Positions 45,980 to 56,051 are shown, numbered from the stretch's first letter. The stretch: 64,000 nt of DNA from Segatella copri (GCF_949820605.1 NZ_CATKVU010000001.1:74775-138774), one strand, 5' to 3'. Numbers and translations are program-made. Notes: generated from the sequence alone by a model not told the origin.

Positions 45980-46234
45980 CTCTTTTATAACTTAGCCATA
46001 TTATAGCAGTGGGCAAAACTTGAAGACTAAGAGGTCGTAAGTCTTGCTCGCAAGCTTTCCATGACGAAGTGGGATACTACAAGTTTTTAGCTTATGAGTA
46101 GTTCAAATTAACCAATCTTCTCACAATCGAAATATTGACGATAGCATGGTACCGATTACACCGCTACGCATGGTACCGATACAGCGCTATCGTCAACATA
46201 TAGGTCTTTAGACTGGTGTTGAATATCTAAATCA
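45980..46234. other. Spacer with stem-loop
   Basis: No gene is seen. It contains the inverted repeat at 46135-46196 and lies beyond the end of the DUF262 operon on the minus strand. Confidence 0.45.
46135..46196. repeat. 11-bp perfect inverted repeat enclosing two direct repeats
   Basis: TTGACGATAGC (46135-46145) and GCTATCGTCAA (46186-46196) are exact complements. Between them GCATGGTACCGAT occurs twice (46144-46156 and 46168-46180). The structure lies 39 bp beyond the stop of the DUF262 operon. Confidence 0.65.
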
Positions 46235-48439
46235 TCATGAGTCCAACATTTTTTTGTCTAACTCATAGGTTATATATGAGAACTTTTCCTTTGCTTGTTT
46301 AGGAGAAGCTATTATTGGCAATGACCATACCCCTTCAACATTATCAAACCCCAAATCTTTCAGAGCACTCGGTCTTACAGATGGCTTATTAGGAGCCCTA
46401 TCCAACCATGCTATTATTCTATATCCATCATTTTCGATATTCATATCTAGTGTTATATTGTACATTGAACTTATGGCATAAAATACAGAAATATTACCGT
46501 CTGACCAGATGCGAAATCCACCCCAAGAGTCCATTTTTACTAGAGTCTTTTCAAACACTTCACCATTATGGAATAACTTATAGTTTCCATTAGCCCTTGT
46601 CTTTTCCATAACTTCTATCACATTTTGAGCATAGACTCTAATCTTATGGTCCTGGGCAAAATCCAGATAGTCGATATTCTGGATTAAAGGATTATACAGA
46701 GAATTCCTATCAATATTATTCTTAATGATTGAATCCAAACTTCGCTCTTCAATGAAAGTCTGTATAAAAGATAGTATACTCTCTCCATTTTGTTCGAAAA
46801 GTGTACGCCATTCTGTCTTTGAGCACAAAGTAAGGTTTGCTGTACCTGTATCCATAGGATATCCATCTATACCATATGCAAGCAAAGCTTGTCTGAGTTT
46901 GTTTCTACTGGCTCCTATTATCCACAACTCCTTTATAGCATTGAAGAGTTCTGATAAACGGTTATAGCAACCATTACTCCATGTTACAAGAGTCTGTATT
47001 TGACCATCATATATACTGAAGTCTTCTGCTTCAGCAAATAATACTTCTATCAGTCTTCTTTGCTCTTCATCTACAGCAGTAGTTTTGATAAAAGTTAGTT
47101 TGGATATTTCTTCTTCTACATCGAATTTGGGGAGTTCTAATAATCCAAGAATATCTTCACCAGGAAGTGATTTAATAAGTTCACACATTCTATAGCCTGG
47201 AACATTTATTGCCTCATTTTTTGGTGATCTATACACACTCCTATATCTTGCCATATTACAGAGAATATGATATACTCTTTGAATATTATTTACAGATGCC
47301 TCTGGGTATTTTGCACAATATACCATTGTTGGAAGAATTGAATATAATTCTTTTTGGGTATAATGTGACTGAGTCTCTGGATAGTTTACTTTAGGAGTAA
47401 ACAAACGGACATAATCAGTTTCATACATACGTTTGTATGCACAGAACCACTTCCAAATAGTATCCATTGATATAGACAATGGAAACTTATCATTTGATAT
47501 CTCGTAATTTTTATACCATGAAGATTCATCCCCACTTTCAAGAATACGAACACAGTGAAGAAATGCAAGCATTCCTTCTGTAGATGTGTCATATTCATTT
47601 TTCTTCCGATGTTTCCAAAACCAGGTTTCCATAATTTCCCAGTCTTGTGCTGCATTAAAAACGCCATTTTGGCTGTCGTTAGTACACCTAGAATAAGATG
47701 GATTTGCCATCATTATCTGTGGCTTTAAATTTTGGTTGGCAGTCAATGGTTCTCCTGTTGTATTGATGACTACAAAAGTTTCCTCTCCATTCTGTCTATT
47801 ATCCATATCATAAAAAAGGAACTTGAGCTTAAGTATAAGAAAATCGCCAAGTAATTCTAAATTCTTACAGTCTTTGAGCTTACATTCTATAGTCGTCAAG
47901 GCTCGTATGATGCTAGCTATAGTCGGATCATGATGATAAGAATTGAGGAACCATGACTGATCTCCCAATTCGTTAACAGACAAACTATCTTTAAGAAAAT
48001 AGTGCAATGTAAGATCACTTAAGAAATACAAGGAACTTTCTCTAATTCCATAGAGAAGATGCGGTTCATTGTCATCCTCTAGTAATTCAAAATTGGAAAT
48101 GAGCAAATCTCTGTATTTATTTCCAGGCAACATTCTATTGATTACTCCGATAATCAAGAACAATGTCGTGAGACGCTGTTGCCCATCACAGAGTTGTAAG
48201 TGATATGGAGTCAACACCTTATCATAATATCCATAAATCAACCCCATAGTAATCTCCTGCGACTTTTCAAGCCTTAGGATACTATCAATAAAGGAACTTG
48301 CAAGTGAATCCTCAGCATTATCAGAAATAGGATTCCCCCAGCAATAGTCACGCTGCAAATCTGGAATGATTACTTTATCATTCTCACCACAAAATATTTC
48401 ACTAAGTGAATATGCCTTACCACTTATTAACTGTGCCAT
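46235..48439 (-). CDS. DUF262-domain protein, second of a pair
   Basis: The 734-residue protein carries the DUF262 landmarks I-P-D-L-Q-R-D-Y-C-W-G at 25-35 and D-G-Q-Q-R-L-T-T-L at 85-93, then N-T-T-G-E-P-L-T-A-N-Q-N-L-K-P. DUF262 is a ParB-like NTP-binding module found in GmrSD and SspE restriction factors. Unlike its partner I find no DUF1524 HNH motif in its C-terminal half, which is unassigned. It begins 3 bp after the stop of the other DUF262 gene, so the two are co-translated. It probably acts as a partner in a nucleic-acid-restricting complex. Confidence 0.75.
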   Translation of the reverse strand: MAQLISGKAYSLSEIFCGENDKVIIPDLQRDYCWGNPISDNAEDSLASSFIDSILRLEKSQEITMGLIYGYYDKVLTPYHLQLCDGQQRLTTLFLIIGVINRMLPGNKYRDLLISNFELLEDDNEPHLLYGIRESSLYFLSDLTLHYFLKDSLSVNELGDQSWFLNSYHHDPTIASIIRALTTIECKLKDCKNLELLGDFLILKLKFLFYDMDNRQNGEETFVVINTTGEPLTANQNLKPQIMMANPSYSRCTNDSQNGVFNAAQDWEIMETWFWKHRKKNEYDTSTEGMLAFLHCVRILESGDESSWYKNYEISNDKFPLSISMDTIWKWFCAYKRMYETDYVRLFTPKVNYPETQSHYTQKELYSILPTMVYCAKYPEASVNNIQRVYHILCNMARYRSVYRSPKNEAINVPGYRMCELIKSLPGEDILGLLELPKFDVEEEISKLTFIKTTAVDEEQRRLIEVLFAEAEDFSIYDGQIQTLVTWSNGCYNRLSELFNAIKELWIIGASRNKLRQALLAYGIDGYPMDTGTANLTLCSKTEWRTLFEQNGESILSFIQTFIEERSLDSIIKNNIDRNSLYNPLIQNIDYLDFAQDHKIRVYAQNVIEVMEKTRANGNYKLFHNGEVFEKTLVKMDSWGGFRIWSDGNISVFYAISSMYNITLDMNIENDGYRIIAWLDRAPNKPSVRPSALKDLGFDNVEGVWSLPIIASPKQAKEKFSYITYELDKKMLDS

Positions 48440-48442
48440 AAA

Positions 48443-50194
48443 TTAATTCGTTTTATTATAAATTTCAGGATATTCGTTCTCAAATTCCTTGATTTCTGCA
48501 TATTTACGCATTGGAACTTGCTCTTTGTTCCATGGTTTATCTGAGATTTTATCTTCCCAATTTACATCAGAAAAGACCATCGTTGTATGGATCAGATGAC
48601 GACTTTTGAATGATTCATCATCTTGATCTGTGAAAAAATAATGATTCTTCTTGCGAAAATCCGCATCGTTGAACTTTGAATTATCACGCTTATAAAGAAG
48701 TACCAGATTTCCAATACAGTGTTCAGAACCATTGTATATATGGTGATCCTCTTTACACGTCCATTCCATTTCTTCACGCCAGAGGGCAATAGAGCATTCA
48801 TCCTTAATAGGTTCGTCATTCCAGCCCAAAGCAATATTCTGATCATTTTTATGACCTATTTTTGATTTAGGATATACATGCTCCAAGGAACGATTGTATT
48901 CGATATTAAAATCGAACTTTCTATCGCTATAAAGATTATCCTGCTTAATGTTTTGACGTAATAGCCACCGATAGGCTGTTTCATAATGATACCTAAACAA
49001 CATATTGCTTTCTAACTCACGTTGAAATCTATTACGAGCATCGGAATATCTTTCAACATTTACTGCGACTATATCCTCATGATTGACACCAATAATTGCC
49101 CAATCATAATAGCGTTTTAACTCAGCTATAGATTTAGAATGGGAACCATCCTGATTGATACCAAAATACCATCTGAGAAAGGCAAATCGTTGTTCTGCAT
49201 TATTGCGAATATAAAGGATTACTCCTAAATAATTGTACGAAATTGAATGATTATAAGCATCTTCTATCGACTTTTGAAGAAGTCTCATTTTCTTGAACAC
49301 ACTCTTAGACTGCTTCATCGTCTGCGACTTAAGAAGTTTGTCCTTAAAACCATTAAAATTTACTTTACTACTCTCGCTGACTAGTGGGAGCAACCAACCC
49401 AATTGTTTGCCTCCTGTCCTAAAAAACGATTCAACATTTTTGTCACTCCACCAATAGAGCCATGAATCCCATTCTCGTGCCAATCGTCCCCGAAGAGCGA
49501 TATGTTCTGCTTCGCTAAACAAGTTATGTTCAAGGGATGCGCATCGCAACAATTCTGCTTTAATTAGCTCCTCATCCGTCATTTTGGCTTTATTGCCATT
49601 CATCATAGTGAAAACTATCTTAGCCTGTTCTTCAGGAATGATAACGAATAAAAACTTTACATGTTCCAAAATATATTTTCTAAAATCTTCTTTATCAATA
49701 TCCTTTAACTCCCTTGCGAATATACGCAGTGTTCTTTTAAAGAAAAAAATATCTTGGTATTCTTCTGTATCATTGCGGGAACAATCCTCCTTGTCTAGAT
49801 TATTTAGGAAGTCGTTGGATTCCTTACGAATATCATATTTGATACTTATATAATCTTTGTAGCCCGTATATTTCAGTAGAAGATAGAAGAAAGTTGTCCT
49901 TTGTTGACCATCTACGAGAACAATATCAAAGGATTCTTTCTTTTCATGCACAGTTATCCCTTGAAGGAATATATCACTTTTATGTTTGTATGATTCCTTA
50001 AGTGAATTGATTAAGAAAGAGACAGAATCAGATTGCGAATTTTTCTTTCTCTGTCCCCAAACATAACCACGCTGATAGTCAGGAATGACGAAGCTTCCAG
50101 ATCCTTTCAGCAGTTGAATATAATTTGATAGGGTAATGGTTGTCTTGTAACCTATGTCCTTTAACCTATCCTTTAAATTGTTTATTGAGCTCAT
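48443..50194 (-). CDS. DUF262-DUF1524 (GmrSD/SspE-like) nuclease
   Basis: The 583-residue protein has DUF262 motifs I-P-D-Y-Q-R-G-Y-V-W-G at 37-47 and D-G-Q-Q-R-T-T at 96-102, and a C-terminal DUF1524 HNH nuclease starting S-L-E-H-V-Y-P-K with H439, continuing to I-G-N-L-V-L-L and N-S-K-F-N. This is the domain order of GmrSD-type restriction enzymes and SspE, which use NTP hydrolysis to nick or cut modified or foreign DNA. It starts 3 bp after the exonuclease gene and ends 3 bp before the second DUF262 gene. Motifs look intact. Confidence 0.82.
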   Translation of the reverse strand: MSSINNLKDRLKDIGYKTTITLSNYIQLLKGSGSFVIPDYQRGYVWGQRKKNSQSDSVSFLINSLKESYKHKSDIFLQGITVHEKKESFDIVLVDGQQRTTFFYLLLKYTGYKDYISIKYDIRKESNDFLNNLDKEDCSRNDTEEYQDIFFFKRTLRIFARELKDIDKEDFRKYILEHVKFLFVIIPEEQAKIVFTMMNGNKAKMTDEELIKAELLRCASLEHNLFSEAEHIALRGRLAREWDSWLYWWSDKNVESFFRTGGKQLGWLLPLVSESSKVNFNGFKDKLLKSQTMKQSKSVFKKMRLLQKSIEDAYNHSISYNYLGVILYIRNNAEQRFAFLRWYFGINQDGSHSKSIAELKRYYDWAIIGVNHEDIVAVNVERYSDARNRFQRELESNMLFRYHYETAYRWLLRQNIKQDNLYSDRKFDFNIEYNRSLEHVYPKSKIGHKNDQNIALGWNDEPIKDECSIALWREEMEWTCKEDHHIYNGSEHCIGNLVLLYKRDNSKFNDADFRKKNHYFFTDQDDESFKSRHLIHTTMVFSDVNWEDKISDKPWNKEQVPMRKYAEIKEFENEYPEIYNKTN

Positions 50195-50197
50195 ATT

Positions 50198-50686
50198 TTA
50201 TAGTATTTGTAATGCGATGGCAGCGCAGGCTTCTGCATCGGCCAAGGCATGATGATGGTTTGACAAATCATAACCGCAGCGAGCTGCAATTACATCAAGA
50301 GTATGATTACCTTGTGGCCAGACTCGGCGTGAAGCCACACAGGTACAGTAGAACGGATAACCGGGATAGTCCATCTGATAGATACGGAAGACCGCTTTCA
50401 GACAGCTCTCGTCGAACGCCTTGTTGTGGGCTACGAGAGGGAGACCGGCTATCTTTGGCTCTATCTGTTTCCACACTTCAGGGAAGATGGGCGCATCTTC
50501 TGTATCGGCAGTGCACAAGCCATGCACCTGACTACACCAATAGTTGTAATACTCCGGTTCGGGCTTGATGAGTGAGTAGAATTTGTCCACTATCTCGCCG
50601 TCACGAACTATGACGATGCCCACGGAGCAGACTGATGAACGCTCATTATTAGCTGTTTCAAAGTCTATTGCTGCAAAATCTTTCAT
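50198..50686 (-). CDS. DEDDh 3'-5' exonuclease
   Basis: The 162-residue protein is a single DnaQ-like domain: D8-F-E10 (motif I), H-N-K-A-F-D92 (motif II) and H-H-A-L-A-D (motif III, with H146 and D150). All DEDDh carboxylates and the histidine are present, so it should degrade DNA or RNA from 3' ends. Its start overlaps the stop of the HTH gene by 4 bp (50683-50686) and its stop lies 3 bp before the DUF262-DUF1524 gene. A stand-alone exonuclease in this position is not part of the usual GmrSD layout. No polymerase domain is attached. Confidence 0.85.
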   Translation of the reverse strand: MKDFAAIDFETANNERSSVCSVGIVIVRDGEIVDKFYSLIKPEPEYYNYWCSQVHGLCTADTEDAPIFPEVWKQIEPKIAGLPLVAHNKAFDESCLKAVFRIYQMDYPGYPFYCTCVASRRVWPQGNHTLDVIAARCGYDLSNHHHALADAEACAAIALQIL

Positions 50687-50922
50687 AACGTGTACTTATT
50701 TATTAGCTTTATTGAATAAGGAGCTGTCTTTTCGCATTCTATCGACAAGCCAAAGGTGTCGAAGATATTCCACTTGTGGAAGGTACGCTTCAACATCTCC
50801 TCGCCTCCGCTCAAATCCACATTGTCCATCCAGCGGCGGTTCAGTTCCTCGAAGGAAATCTCATGCACTCGATAGATGGTCTCCACAATCCACACGAGCT
50901 TGTTGGTTTGATTCAATGCCAT
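50683..50922 (-). CDS. WYL-type HTH head without WYL domain
   Basis: From the ATG at 50922 the 79 residues (M-A-L-N-Q-T-N-K-L-V-W-I-V-E-T-I-Y, then D-L-S-G-G-E-E-M-L-K-R-T-F-H-K-W) match the winged-helix start of Bacteroidota WYL regulators; the rest of such proteins, about 200 residues, is missing. The 4-bp overlap with the exonuclease start suggests a functional short regulator. Five extra codons upstream (M-Q-Y-T-S) are possible. The promoter is the minus-strand TATCTTTG at 50964-50971. Confidence 0.65.
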   Translation of the reverse strand: MALNQTNKLVWIVETIYRVHEISFEELNRRWMDNVDLSGGEEMLKRTFHKWNIFDTFGLSIECEKTAPYSIKLINKYTL

Positions 50923-50963
50923 ACTTGTATATTGCATTTAATGTTTTGATAACGTTTCGCCTG

Positions 50964-50971
50964 CAAAGATA
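50964..50971 (-). promoter_or_regulatory. -7 box of the exonuclease/DUF262 operon
   Basis: TATCTTTG on the minus strand, 42 bp upstream of the HTH start, is the only good promoter for the four-gene operon. Confidence 0.6.
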
Positions 50972-51496
50972 TTGCTATGGTGTGTATTTTTTATTCACAC
51001 CGTCATCATTTTTTGCCTAAACTAGAGATTTCTGATAGAATTCAACTGAAAATAGCATTTGTTTTCATGATCATCCAGGTGAAAGCCATTGATACCACTT
51101 CCGGAGTCACAGCAACGGGTGGTCTTCATAGTAACTTCTTTATGGGTATCGCGAATATAGACTCCTTACCTACAGCAACGATGATTCTTTCCATCTCCTT
51201 ATCGCTCCCATGTCCAATATCAAGGAGCCAGGTTTTTACTTTGCAAAGTTACGATAAACGTAAACCTGCAAGTACCACCTGAAGGTTATTTCTGATTTTT
51301 TGTCTAAGCAGCCGATGGCTACCGAAAAAAAATACAGAAATTCCTTGCATCATGTTTACTCGTATTTATCGTATTTGCTTGCACGTAAAAAGCCTATCAC
51401 CTTTTAATCTTCGGGATTTGGGGAGAGGGAATAATATTTTTAAATTACTAATTGCAGCAGGTCTGTCGTGGGTTCACACGGAAAACGAGTATTCAT
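50972..51496. other. Gene-poor spacer
   Basis: Short frames occur on both strands but none has a promoter, a good start and protein-like composition. A 22-codon minus-strand frame near 51200-51135 may be a relic. Confidence 0.4.
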
Positions 51497-51595
51497 ATGA
51501 TGTTACTTTTTGTTCTTGGCGTCTCAGTTCTTACAGTTATTACAGCTTATTCTCCTGAAAAATGGAAAGACATAATAGATAAAGTTAATGAATGA
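51497..51595 (+). CDS. Possible 32-residue membrane peptide
   Basis: The frame M-M-L-L-F-V-L-G-V-S-V-L-T-V-I-T-A-Y followed by S-P-E-K-W-K-D-I-I-D-K-V is one hydrophobic helix plus an amphipathic tail. It resembles in design, not clearly in sequence, the micro-peptides at 33633 and 33840. No promoter is clear, so support is limited. Confidence 0.3.
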   Translation: MMLLFVLGVSVLTVITAYSPEKWKDIIDKVNE

Positions 51596-51732
51596 TTTTT
51601 TCACAGTTCATAACAGGCTACATGAAGAAATCGTTCCACAAAATACAGAGAACTAGATTTTTGCCTTACAATTTCTAGCCTAGAATCGGAAACGTAGAAG
51701 AGTCCTCTGTTGCTGGAAGGTCAAGAGAAAGA

Positions 51733-51777
51733 AGAGAAGTGCTACACCATAATATTTTGGGTAATACTTCTCTTTTT
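51733..51777 (+). terminator. Terminator hit by IS4 copy 2
   Basis: AGAGAAGT (51733-51740) pairs with ACTTCTCT (51766-51773), followed by TTTT. The IS4 element inserted directly at the T tract, duplicating CTTTTT. Confidence 0.55.
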
Positions 51778-52010
51778 CAATACTGCGTTAAATTAATATT
51801 TAATCGTCTGTAAATCAATAACTTATATTAAGAAATGCTTATGAAAACTTAACTATAAAAAGTTGGTCAAGTCGCTGATTTTCAGTAACTTTGCAAATCA
51901 CGACAAACGCAAAATTATATGAATACAGGACTTGACCAATATATGGATATCTTTAAAGATGCAGTTGAAGATTCGTAAGCGTCTCCGCGTTTATACCTTG
52001 CATAATTCAA

Positions 52011-52055
52011 AAAAAGCAGTAACAGCTGATTAAACTAATGCTGTTACTGCTTTTT
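52011..52055. terminator. Strong bidirectional terminator at the IS66 end
   Basis: AAAAAGCAGTAACAGC (52011-52026) and GCTGTTACTGCTTTTT (52040-52055) are exact complements. The tnpC stop codon lies inside the stem. Confidence 0.75.
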
Positions 52056-53511
52056 CCATCGGTCAGGAAGTAAGTTTCTATATTTTTCCAATGGGGTATT
52101 GGGTTGCCATTCTGCAGTCTTTTCTATTACGTCGCATATGTATTCAAACAGATTAATGCCATTCAGCCTGCATGAGATGGCGATGGAATATAGGATAGCC
52201 GCCCGGCTTGCTCCTTCGTGCGAACCAAAGAACATTGAGTTTCTTCTTGATAGTGATATGTACCTCTGGATTCTCTCAATATAGTTGTTATCGAGAGCCG
52301 TATCACCTCTTTTGAAGATGTCACAAATGGCATTATATTCATTAAGGGCATAACCGACCGCCTGCGCCAAGGTAGACTTGGGCAGCAAATCCTTCCTGGA
52401 AGATATTTCCTCCAGTTTCTCCAATAAATCCTGTAAAATGTCCGGTGCATATGACTGCCGATAGGCTAGATGGTCTTCAACGGTCCATCCATTTACCCCA
52501 ACCTTATGTTTTTTGTCTTCTCGATAAAATCTGTTGAGGATATCTACGACTTCCTGAGCATCCTTGTCCTCCTTGCCGCAGTCGATGAAGTCTCTCTTGA
52601 CATGCTGTAGACAGGCGATTCTCATGATGTCAGGATAAGCATCCGACTCCAGTTTCCGGTAAGGAGCATATGCATCACTCTGTATGGTACCTTTATAATC
52701 AGAGAATACGTTAAGTATGACCTGCTCAGAGCGTGATCCATCCTCATATACGAAGAAGACAAGTCCCAGTTTAGGCGCACTTACAGCCCAGAAGTAGCCT
52801 TTCTTCGAACCCTTGTCCGCAGGCTTTGTCTTGGCTAACAGTACTTTATGGTATGTCTCGTCCGCCGAGACATAATCCTGCTGCAACACTACTTGGCAGA
52901 TAGCCTTATAGAAGTTTTCCAGTACATCGGCACTTCTGGCAATCAGCTTGTTTGCCGTGGCCTTCCTTAACGTAAACCCATTGTCGGCAAAGTATTTGAT
53001 GATTCGCTCTACCGGCATGGAATAGATGTATCGCATCTGCAGGAGTCCTGCTGCAAAGGAAGGTGAATAGGAAGAATTCAACAACAGAGCCGGCGGAGTT
53101 TTCCCCGGATACATGATACATCCATCAGTATAAGTGTTGATGTGATACACGGTCTTGATGAATTTGATGGGTTCCATGCTGTAACGTATACAGGTACGAG
53201 TCCCGAAGAGACGCAACGTCTTCAAAAGCTCTGCATCCATGACTGGATCTATCGTAACATGCACCTCTTTCATCTCGTAATGCATGTCACGCTTGGCACC
53301 ATTGTTTTTGCGTGCCTTTCTCTTTTCGGCCTGCTCTGTTTTCTTCTTGTCAAATTCCTCCTGGGTCATCGAGGCTTGTGGATTCTTTTCCTGACGTTCG
53401 GACTTCTTGCCTGAAACGAGCTTGCCGAGTGCCTTGTTCTGACGATTCGCTTTGTCAATGGCGATTCCTTTCTGGACGAGTAGTTCTTCTAATGACTTTA
53501 TACGTTCAATG

Positions 53512-55437
53512 GAGGGTGTGTCATAAGTCTGTGACGCACCCCTTTTTATTTTTTGCCTTTTCACAGATACGAAATCTTTAAAAAACATTTTTATTTACAA
53601 CAAAGCCCAAACTTTCACAAGCTCGGGCTTTGCCTTTCCGCAAAAGATTTGTATTTTTGCAGAAAACTTCTTAAAGTATGGCAAAGATACAAATAAAATC
53701 TGAAACTCGGCACGAATTGAGCTTTTTTCCTAACTCTTTCGATGATTATGTGCCAAAAGACAGCAAAGTTCGTATGGTGGATCGTATTGTTCGCAGTATG
53801 GACATCAACCCTCTCATGGATACCTATGATGGGATTGGTGCTCCTCCTTACAGTCCGAAGATGCTTCTAAGTTTAGTTGTTTTTGCCTATATCAATGGCG
53901 TTTATTCCTGTCGTGGCATAGCGGACGCACTTAAATACGATGTTCGCTATATGTGGATTTGTGGAGGTAAGCAATTATCTTTCGCAACAATCAACCGCTT
54001 TAGATCCAATCATATGATTAAATGCATCGACTTTTATTTTGATGCAGTCGTCTCCATATTGGCTGAAAAGGGCGTGATTAGTCTGGAGGAACAATATGTT
54101 GATGGTACTAAGATAGAGTCGAAAGCAAACAAGTACACGTTTGTATGGAAGAAGACTGTGGAAAAGAACAGAGCTAAGCTCTTGGAAAAGACCTCTGCTG
54201 CATTGGCTCAGATAAAAGAACAAATTCGCCTGAATGGCGGGAGTGACATTAGGGAAGAAGACAGCGAGCCAGCCACTTTCGCCAAGGATGTAGAGAGAAG
54301 TGCACGTTTGTGTGAGAGGCAAGTGAAGAACCTTCCTAAGGCAAAGCTTACAGGAAGAGAGAAGCAAAAGCTAAATACTCAGATAGATCACTTGTTCAAA
54401 GCCTCGGACAAACTGTGCGAGTATGAAAAATCACTGGATATACTGGGCGAGAGAAACAGTTACTCCAAGACTGATCCCGATGCGACCTTCATGCGCCTCA
54501 AGGAAGATGCCATGAACAATGGGCAGACAAAGCCTGCCTATAACCTTCAAATTGCGACAGAGAATCAATATTGGACGAATTTCGCCCTTTATCCCAATCC
54601 AACAGACACCCTGACCTTCAAGCCTTTTTTGGATAAGTACAAGAAAAGATATGGAAAGCAATCCAAGAGCGTCACCGCAGACTCAGGGTATGGCTCGGAG
54701 GAGAACTACGAGTACCTAGAGATGGAAGAGATGATGGGTTATGTAAAGTACAACTGGTTTCACAAGGAACAGCATAAGCCTTTCAAGGAGGATGCCTTCA
54801 ACCAAGCGAACTTCTACTACAACAGGGATGATGACTATTATGTCTGCCCCATGGGACAACACATGGAACCTTGTGGACAACGGCAAACGAAAAGTGACTC
54901 CGGCTATGTGTCTGTCATTACATTATATAGAGCACAACGATGTGATGGATGTCCGCTTGGAAGTCTCTGCAAGAAATCCAAAGGCAACAGAACCATATAT
55001 GTCAACCATAAACTGAATGCATATAAAAAGGAAGCCTTCCTGCTACTAACGTCTCAAGAGGGCTTGAAACACAGAAGCCAGCGACCGATAGAGCCGGAAG
55101 CTGTATTTGGGCAGATGAAGGCAGATATGCATTATAAGCGATTCAGGCATTTTGGAATGGACAAGGTTTACATGGATCTAGGATTGTTCGGAATGGGATT
55201 CAATTTGAAGAAATATTTGGGTATAAAACGATAAAACTCAATTTTGTTTTTTTTATCGTCAGGGATAACTATGCCCTTTTGTGAGCTTTGGGGCTGTTTT
55301 GTTATCGATAAAACAAGAAAAGTAAAGTTTCTATACAATATAATAAGATTCCCTTTGTGAAGAAAGACTACGATTCAACTAGAAGATACAGAAACACACA
55401 AAAAAAAGGGTGTGTCACAGACTTATGACACACCCTC
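53512..55437 (+). mobile_element. IS1182-family element, copy 3 (1926 bp)
   Basis: Same length and ends as copies 1 and 2. It sits inside IS66 tnpC. No direct target duplication is seen. Confidence 0.9.
53678..55234 (+). CDS. IS1182-family transposase, copy 3
   Basis: An intact 518-residue DDE transposase. It differs from copies 1 and 2 mainly near the end (V-Y-M-D-L-G-L-F-G-M where they have V-Y-M-D-I-G-L-F-G-I, and F-G-M-D-K for F-G-K-D-K) and at A-T-F-A-K-D for A-T-S-A-K-D. Its -7 box is TATTTTTG where copy 1 has TATCTTTG. Confidence 0.88.
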   Translation: MAKIQIKSETRHELSFFPNSFDDYVPKDSKVRMVDRIVRSMDINPLMDTYDGIGAPPYSPKMLLSLVVFAYINGVYSCRGIADALKYDVRYMWICGGKQLSFATINRFRSNHMIKCIDFYFDAVVSILAEKGVISLEEQYVDGTKIESKANKYTFVWKKTVEKNRAKLLEKTSAALAQIKEQIRLNGGSDIREEDSEPATFAKDVERSARLCERQVKNLPKAKLTGREKQKLNTQIDHLFKASDKLCEYEKSLDILGERNSYSKTDPDATFMRLKEDAMNNGQTKPAYNLQIATENQYWTNFALYPNPTDTLTFKPFLDKYKKRYGKQSKSVTADSGYGSEENYEYLEMEEMMGYVKYNWFHKEQHKPFKEDAFNQANFYYNRDDDYYVCPMGQHMEPCGQRQTKSDSGYVSVITLYRAQRCDGCPLGSLCKKSKGNRTIYVNHKLNAYKKEAFLLLTSQEGLKHRSQRPIEPEAVFGQMKADMHYKRFRHFGMDKVYMDLGLFGMGFNLKKYLGIKR

Positions 55438-56051
55438 CACTGTAGTATTAGCTTGCTGAAGTTGTTCGTTGGCAAGCTGAAGTTGTTCCTTCAAAAGTAC
55501 TATAATTTCGTCCTTTGTCATAGTGCAAAGATACGAAAAAATATCGAGATATGCAAGGATTTTCAGATATTTATTTTTACTATCTTGCTGATATACAACC
55601 TATTAAACGCAACCTTACACACCTACAGATTAAGCCGTTTTCGATATCTCATACTTTTCAGGCAAATTCCGCTCATGATGGCAGATAGCGTCTTGTAAGG
55701 CATTTTGCATTGTTTGCTTTGGGGATCAAAGAATGGTAATTCAAAGGTTCCTCGCTCCAGTCGCTTCTGATACAGCAGGAAACCATCGCCATCCCATTTG
55801 ATTCCTAAGACATAGCCAAATTTTTGAGCAATTTTTTGTGTTAATAAATATAAAAGAGGCGTTTTGAAGCATACAGGCACTAAAATATCGGTAGCAGAAA
55901 TGGTCAAAAATGATTTTTCTGTTACAAATCAACACGGAACTCGTTCTTTTAATAGCGTGTGGCTAGATTCCTAATTAGTTATCCGTGTTTGTGTCTTTAC
56001 AAGACTCTAAATGGCAGTAGCACAGACTGCTATAGTTCACTTGTTTCGGAC

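Larger units (their letters stand above)
52044..55521 (-). pseudogene. IS66 TnpC transposase split by IS1182 copy 3
   Basis: The true start is the ATG at 55519-55521 (M-T-K-D-E-I-I-V-L-L-K-E-Q-L-Q-L-A-N-E-Q-L), open to 55438. The rest, 53511 down to 52044, begins I-E-R-I-K-S-L-E-E-L-L and contains the IS66 core with D-E-T-Y-H-K-V, then I-Q-S-D-A-Y-A-P-Y and N-N-Y-I-E-R-I-Q-R-Y. The frame seen from 53588 starts with residues encoded by the IS1182 end and is not native. Between the halves lie the 1926 bp of IS1182, so the protein is inactive unless the insert is lost. Confidence 0.85.

Noticed and set aside
51352..51558. 68-codon plus-strand frame
   Set aside because: It has no promoter and its composition is not protein-like; the overlapping frame at 51497 is a better, though weak, candidate.
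53512..53588. TnpC start at 53588
   Set aside because: These codons belong to the IS1182 end; the native tnpC start is found on the other side of the insertion at 55521.
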